DNA of 46,903 bases, from positions 6,150 to 53,052 of the forward strand of contig DCAA01000029.1 in the NCBI GenBank assembly GCA_002311345.1. Direction: 5' to 3'. Source of the stretch: Planctomycetes bacterium UBA1146. Its GTDB lineage: Bacteria; Planctomycetota; UBA8108; UBA1146. Shown here piece by piece: positions 43,337-46,903 of this stretch (positions are counted from its first letter, which is position 1; each line of letters begins with the position of its first letter). The notes beneath the pieces are model-generated. The model searched no databases. It saw only the letters and a program-made list of their open reading frames with translations, and had not been told where the DNA came from. A program made the position numbers and the translations under genes.

Positions 43337-43741
43337 TCAGGAAGCTGGAACCAGGAACACCTCGTTCCACCACTTCTGGAATTCCTCAGTCGACTTTCTG
43401 CGCTGCTGTGGCTTAGCCAGGTAGTCATAAGGAGGGGCAGAATCTCTTCGATCTCCCGCCAGCATCAGGATGGCAGAGCGAGCATTGAAGCGCACCCAGC
43501 GATCGGAATCGTTGAGCAAGGGAAAGAGATGGGGAACATTGCTGCGATTGCGGGTTCCCAGGATGGCGTGGATGGTTTGGATCCTGATGACAGGATCTTC
43601 CGCATACAGATTCGGCCAGGGGCTGCCGTCAGAACTGCGCAAGTTACCGCTCTGACACGAGCAGCAACAAAGTGCCAGCAGAACCAGCATGATCGACAGC
43701 GGGAAGCGACGCGGATCGGTAGCAAAAATCCTGACGAGCAT
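43337..43741 (-). CDS. Small HEAT-like lipoprotein
   Basis: The protein has 134 residues; the ATG follows GAGGAGAGAGGAG. A signal (SIMLVLLALCCCSC) ends in a cysteine cluster suited to lipidation at about residue 29. Residues about 48-95 form one or two HEAT-like helical repeats (VIRIQTIHAILG, then WVRFNARSAILMLAG). The C-terminus (STEEFQKWWNEVFL) is amphipathic. No specific family recognised; location in the envelope is inferred. Confidence 0.6.
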   Translation of the reverse strand: MLVRIFATDPRRFPLSIMLVLLALCCCSCQSGNLRSSDGSPWPNLYAEDPVIRIQTIHAILGTRNRSNVPHLFPLLNDSDRWVRFNARSAILMLAGDRRDSAPPYDYLAKPQQRRKSTEEFQKWWNEVFLVPAS

Positions 43742-43782
43742 GAAACTCCTCTCTCCTCACAACGGGCTGTTTGGTTGCGTAC

Positions 43783-43811
43783 ATCCTTGAGAATTCTGAA
43801 GGCCGGGTCAA
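43783..43811 (-). promoter_or_regulatory. Candidate promoter for the HEAT-like lipoprotein
   Basis: On the minus strand TTGACC (43806-43811, 5/6) precedes AAGGAT (43783-43788, 3/6) by exactly 17 bases, about 40 bases before the start codon. Confidence 0.35.
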
Positions 43812-43823
43812 GTCTCAGTGAGG

Positions 43824-43852
43824 TGGAGCCCCGGAAGGGGAGGTGATAGGCT
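43824..43852 (+). promoter_or_regulatory. Weak extended -10 promoter candidate for the aminotransferase unit
   Basis: TGATAGGCT (43844-43852) has an extended -10 TGn followed by TAGGCT, with TGGAGC 17 bases upstream as a poor -35. It lies 33 bases before the TTG start of the small Rossmann ORF. Confidence 0.25.
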
Positions 43853-43885
43853 CCCAGCCAAGACCGGCAGGCGAAAGGAGACGAC

Positions 43886-44050
43886 TTGCAGCCCCTCAAT
43901 TGCGACTATCTCGTCGTAGGAGCCGGTTCTACCGGTTTGGCGGTGGTCGATCACCTGCTGCGTCGAGAAGCCGGTTCCGTCGTGCTCGTCGATGCTCTCG
44001 AGATAACCCTCGCAGGCGAAGTTGGTGGTTTGCTGGAAGATCCCGCCTGA
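43886..44050 (+). CDS. 54-residue Rossmann-fold ORF, possible remnant of an FAD/NAD-dependent enzyme
   Basis: The TTG at 43886 has AAAGGAG at a 5-base spacing, among the best ribosome-binding sites in the window. The 54-residue product reads as one beta-alpha-beta unit: DYLVVGAGSTGLAVVDHLL with a GxGxxG loop, then SVVLVDA with the acidic residue ending strand 2. Full-size enzymes with this start have 350 or more residues, so this is either a truncated gene or a small protein in its own right. Its TGA overlaps the aminotransferase ATG (TGATG), so it could at least serve as a translational coupler. No second half of the domain is found downstream. Confidence 0.5.
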   Translation: MQPLNCDYLVVGAGSTGLAVVDHLLRREAGSVVLVDALEITLAGEVGGLLEDPA

Positions 44051-44946
44051 TGAAAAAACCGAGCGCGCGCCCCTGTTCCTGGACCTGGATCGAAGGCGAG
44101 GTGATGCCGACGACCAGTGCCAGTATCGGCGTCCTTGATCGCGGTTTTCTCTACGGCGATTCCATCTTCGAGACTCTGCTGGCCCGGAAACTGCAACCGA
44201 TCTTTCTGGATGATCATCTCCAGAGGTTGCGTGAAGGTGCCGATCGATTACGGCTGCCTTTTGAGTACGCCGATGATTCTCTGAGAGAATTCATCGATGA
44301 GCTCCTCACCCATCATCCACCTGAGCAAGATGTGGTTGTTCGTATTACCTTGACGCGAGGTGATCGGATCGACGGCGAGATCGGAATCGTCTCGTCCATT
44401 CCTCGTCTGGTGGTTATGAGTACGACTGTGGATTCGAGTACCGATTCACGCTCCACCGGAATCGAGTTGTTGGTGGCCAAGCGAAGAAAGATACCACCGG
44501 CTTGTCTCGATCCCAACGTCAAGAGCGGTAACTATCTCGCATCGATTCTGGCCAGGAGCGAAGCTCAACTCGCGGGTGCCGAGGACGCCATCATGCTTTC
44601 TCTCGATGGAATTGTCACCGAGGCGACATCAGCGAACCTGTTCTGGATCGCAGATGGTACGGTTTACACCTGCTCCGATGACCTGGTACTTCCCGGAATC
44701 ACCCGTAAGAAAATTCTTTGGCTTCTCGAGGACGGTGAGATTGATTTCGAGACGGGCCATTATCCCCTCGAGCATCTTCTCGCTGCGGACGAAGCGTTCC
44801 TGACCGGTTCCATCTGTGGAGTGGATCCGATCGGTTCGATACAGCAGCGGCTCCTGAGGAGTCCACAGGATCGATCCTGGAGTCGTCGGCTGCAGCAGCG
44901 TTACGAGGACCTGATCGTCGCAGAGATATCGGGGCGTATCCGATGA
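44050..44946 (+). CDS. Class IV PLP-dependent aminotransferase (IlvE/Dat/PabC family)
   Basis: The ATG at 44050 (GGAAG about 10 bases upstream, overlap with the small ORF) gives 298 residues; the long upstream frame is not protein-like. Family features: SIGVLDRGFLYGDSIFETLL near the N-terminus; NVKSGNYLASILARSEA with the presumed PLP-binding Lys; EATSANLFWI; and LPGITRKKIL followed by FLTGSICGVDPI. The family includes branched-chain aminotransferase, D-amino acid aminotransferase and aminodeoxychorismate lyase. The GNYL motif leans toward IlvE, but specificity cannot be assigned. It overlaps the acyl-CoA synthetase start by 4 bases (ATGA). Confidence 0.85.
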   Translation: MKKPSARPCSWTWIEGEVMPTTSASIGVLDRGFLYGDSIFETLLARKLQPIFLDDHLQRLREGADRLRLPFEYADDSLREFIDELLTHHPPEQDVVVRITLTRGDRIDGEIGIVSSIPRLVVMSTTVDSSTDSRSTGIELLVAKRRKIPPACLDPNVKSGNYLASILARSEAQLAGAEDAIMLSLDGIVTEATSANLFWIADGTVYTCSDDLVLPGITRKKILWLLEDGEIDFETGHYPLEHLLAADEAFLTGSICGVDPIGSIQQRLLRSPQDRSWSRRLQQRYEDLIVAEISGRIR

Positions 44947-46903
44947 CCCAACCGATCTGGATGCCCGATCCCGATATGGTGGAACAGACCCGGATCGCGA
45001 AATTGATGCAATCGTCGGGGCGCCCCATCGATCGGCAGCGAGTCGATTCATCGATCCGGGAGTTTGTTCGCTGGAGCCAGCGAGATCCTCACCACTTCTG
45101 GCCAGCAGTACTCGAAGATCTCGGTGTCGTGTGGTCGCGTCCCTATGAACAGGTCGTCGATGTCACCAATGGACCCGAGAGAGCTGATTGGTTCGTGGGG
45201 GGGCAGACGAGCATCGGGCTCAATTGCATCGATGTGCCTGCGACACAGGTGCCGGATCAACTGGCGCTGATCGCCGAGGACGAGAGTGGAAATGCTCGTC
45301 GCTGGACATTTCTCGAGGCCTCACAGGAGATCAACCGTCTGGCAAATCTGCTGCGGCACCTGGGCATCGAACGTGGCGATCGCGTTGCATGCCTGATGCC
45401 GATGGTCGGCGAGGTGGTCTTCGCGATGCTGGCGACGATGAAGGTTGGAGCCATCTTCATTCCCATCTTCAGCGGCTACGCTGCTCCGGCGGTACGAGAA
45501 AGACTGGTCGATTCTGGATCTCGTCTGTTGTTCACCGCGGATTTCGGAATGAGAAGAGGTAAGCAATTTCCGCTCAAGGAACAGGCAGACCTGGCGGTCG
45601 ATGGTGTCGAGACGATTGAACACATGATCGTGCTCCAGCGTGCAGATACTCTCGCATCGATGAAAAGCGACAGGGATCTGTGGTGGCATGAAGCGGTGGC
45701 TTCCTTCGATGACGATGCGGTGTCCGAGATAATGGGCGCGATGGATCCGGCGTTGATGATCTATACCAGTGGTACCACGGGGAAACCGAAAGGCACCGTC
45801 CACACCCATGCCGGATGCATGGTCCAGATGGGCAAGGAGTTGCGATACAACTTCGATGTGGGCGCTCGCGACGACCTGATGTGGTGGTTCACCGATATCG
45901 GTTGGATGATGGGACCGTGGGAAATCATCGGCTGCTGGCTCAACCGGGTCCCTTTTGTCGTTTTCGAGGGGACCCCTGATTATCCCGGTCCTGATCGGAT
46001 CTGGTCGATGGTGGAGCGCTACGGCATCACCCATCTGGGCATCAGTCCGACGGCGATTCGTCTACTGATGCGGTCCGGGTCAGAGCCTGCCGATGCCCAT
46101 CCGATGGAGACCTTGCGGATTCTGGGGTCAACGGGAGAACCGTGGGATTCGGAGAGTTATCGCTGGTATTTCGACAAGGTCGGAAAAGGCAAACTTCCCA
46201 TCATCAATATCTCCGGGGGCACCGATATCGTCGGGTGTTTTCTCGCGCCGCTGCCGGTCCTTCCGCTGGTTGAGACCTCGCTCCAGTCGCCGGGTCTTGG
46301 CATGGACATCGATGTCTTCGATGAGGACGGTAACAGTATTGAAGGGGAGGTTGGCTACCTGGTCTGCAAGAGTCCTGCTCCGTCGATGACGCGCTCGCTA
46401 TGGAATGCCGATGAGAGGTACCTTGAAACCTACTGGTCGAAGTTCCCGGGTGTCTGGAATCATGGCGACTGGGCGCTCGTCGATGAGGAAGGGCAGTGGT
46501 TCCTGCTGGGACGCGCCGATGACACCCTCAACATCGCGGGACGTCGCGTTGGTCCAGGGGAGATCGAATCGGCTCTCATCGGGCATCCTGCGGTGAGCGA
46601 AGCGGCAGCCATCGGGGTCCCTGATGATCTGAAAGGGACCGAACTGGTCTGTTTCGTCGTCTTGCACCCGGGCACGAAGGAGGGCGATTCGCTGCGCCTG
46701 GAACTCGTCGATCAGGTGGTCGTGGCACTCGGCAAGGTCGATCGACCCCGTGCGGTCTATTTCGTCGATGATCTACCGAAGACTCGAAGCGCCAAGATCG
46801 TCAGAAGGTTGATTCGAGCTCGCCATCTGGAAGAAGATGATCTCGGCGACCTGTCTAGCATCGCCAATCCAGAAGCGCTCGATTCGATCGGCAACTGCCG
46901 CTA
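44943..46903 (+). CDS. AMP-forming acyl-CoA/acetyl-CoA synthetase, 3' end cut by window
   Basis: The reading frame is open from the ATG at 44943, which overlaps the aminotransferase stop, to the window end (653 codons). It is an adenylate-forming enzyme that activates a carboxylic acid with ATP and CoA. Motifs: IYTSGTTGKPKGTVHTH (phosphate loop), GSTGEPWD, ISGGTDI, WNHGDWA, GRADDTLNIAGRRVGPGEIE and the C-terminal PKTRSAKIVRR with the catalytic Lys. The N-terminus (VRWSQRDPHHFWPAVLEDLGV) resembles acetyl-CoA/acetoacetyl-CoA synthetases. The final residues (DLSSIANPEALDSIG) suggest only a few codons are missing. Substrate unknown. Confidence 0.9.
   Translation, partial: MTQPIWMPDPDMVEQTRIAKLMQSSGRPIDRQRVDSSIREFVRWSQRDPHHFWPAVLEDLGVVWSRPYEQVVDVTNGPERADWFVGGQTSIGLNCIDVPATQVPDQLALIAEDESGNARRWTFLEASQEINRLANLLRHLGIERGDRVACLMPMVGEVVFAMLATMKVGAIFIPIFSGYAAPAVRERLVDSGSRLLFTADFGMRRGKQFPLKEQADLAVDGVETIEHMIVLQRADTLASMKSDRDLWWHEAVASFDDDAVSEIMGAMDPALMIYTSGTTGKPKGTVHTHAGCMVQMGKELRYNFDVGARDDLMWWFTDIGWMMGPWEIIGCWLNRVPFVVFEGTPDYPGPDRIWSMVERYGITHLGISPTAIRLLMRSGSEPADAHPMETLRILGSTGEPWDSESYRWYFDKVGKGKLPIINISGGTDIVGCFLAPLPVLPLVETSLQSPGLGMDIDVFDEDGNSIEGEVGYLVCKSPAPSMTRSLWNADERYLETYWSKFPGVWNHGDWALVDEEGQWFLLGRADDTLNIAGRRVGPGEIESALIGHPAVSEAAAIGVPDDLKGTELVCFVVLHPGTKEGDSLRLELVDQVVVALGKVDRPRAVYFVDDLPKTRSAKIVRRLIRARHLEEDDLGDLSSIANPEALDSIGNCR

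Noticed and set aside
43843..44049. Upstream extension of the class IV aminotransferase
   Set aside because: The sequence is almost all Arg/Ser/Pro, typical of an out-of-frame shadow of the small Rossmann ORF; ATG 44050 fits the family start.
1..46903. tRNA/rRNA genes, CRISPR arrays, insertion sequences, phage or defence genes
   Set aside because: No cloverleaf-like sequence, regularly spaced repeats, transposase motifs or terminal repeats were recognised by eye; a tRNAscan or IS search was not possible here.

Overview
The window reads as a core-genome segment of a Gram-negative-type bacterium, most likely a member of the Planctomycetota. This is inferred from several features, none decisive alone: two secreted proteins with EF-hand (dockerin-like) tails followed by an FSG...P-rich...GxDPTxDxLxC ending of a style common in planctomycete surface proteins; a double-length UvrA, also known from Chlamydiae (the PVC group); a phenylalanyl-tRNA synthetase beta chain without the EMAP-type tRNA-binding domain; and a large Ser/Thr kinase. 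There are no rRNA or tRNA genes, insertion sequences, phage genes or CRISPR arrays that I can see. Genes are densely packed, with many ATGA or TGATG overlaps and frequent GTG/TTG starts.

Layout. 1-1052 (minus): two small exported proteins of unknown function. 1165-2106 (plus): dprA. 2115-4577 (minus): a secreted five-haem cytochrome. 4821-8429 (plus): a 1,202-residue Ser/Thr kinase with a degenerate STAND-like middle and helical repeats. 8472-14902 (plus): a translation block, aspS, infC (AUC start), rpmI, rplT, pheS, pheT. 14922-16085 (minus): a LysM L,D-transpeptidase. 16205-29925 (minus): the complete 14-gene nuoA-N operon for respiratory complex I. 30042-31641 (minus): a methylenetetrahydrofolate-reductase-like gene and sodA, co-oriented with and upstream of nuo. 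31833-33098 (minus): a cohesin-like/dockerin-like surface protein. 33423-42059 (plus): prenyl diphosphate synthase, ddl, an inositol-monophosphatase-family gene and the tandem uvrA, all touching or overlapping. 42056-43741 (minus): an MCE/MlaD-type protein and a small HEAT-like lipoprotein. 43886-46903 (plus): a 54-codon Rossmann-fold ORF, a class IV aminotransferase and an acyl-CoA synthetase that runs off the window end.

Together the genes give translation (two aminoacyl-tRNA synthetases, IF3, L35, L20), aerobic-type respiration (NADH:quinone oxidoreductase, superoxide dismutase), peptidoglycan synthesis and crosslinking (Ddl, L,D-transpeptidase), isoprenoid synthesis and DNA repair/uptake (UvrA, DprA). 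I see no obviously new multi-gene system. The most unusual items are the tandem UvrA with a diverged second half, the AUC start of infC, the structured rpmI-rplT spacer, the small Rossmann ORF coupled to an aminotransferase, the five-haem cytochrome with a dockerin-like tail, and a recurrent TAGRNT -10-like hexamer in promoter positions.
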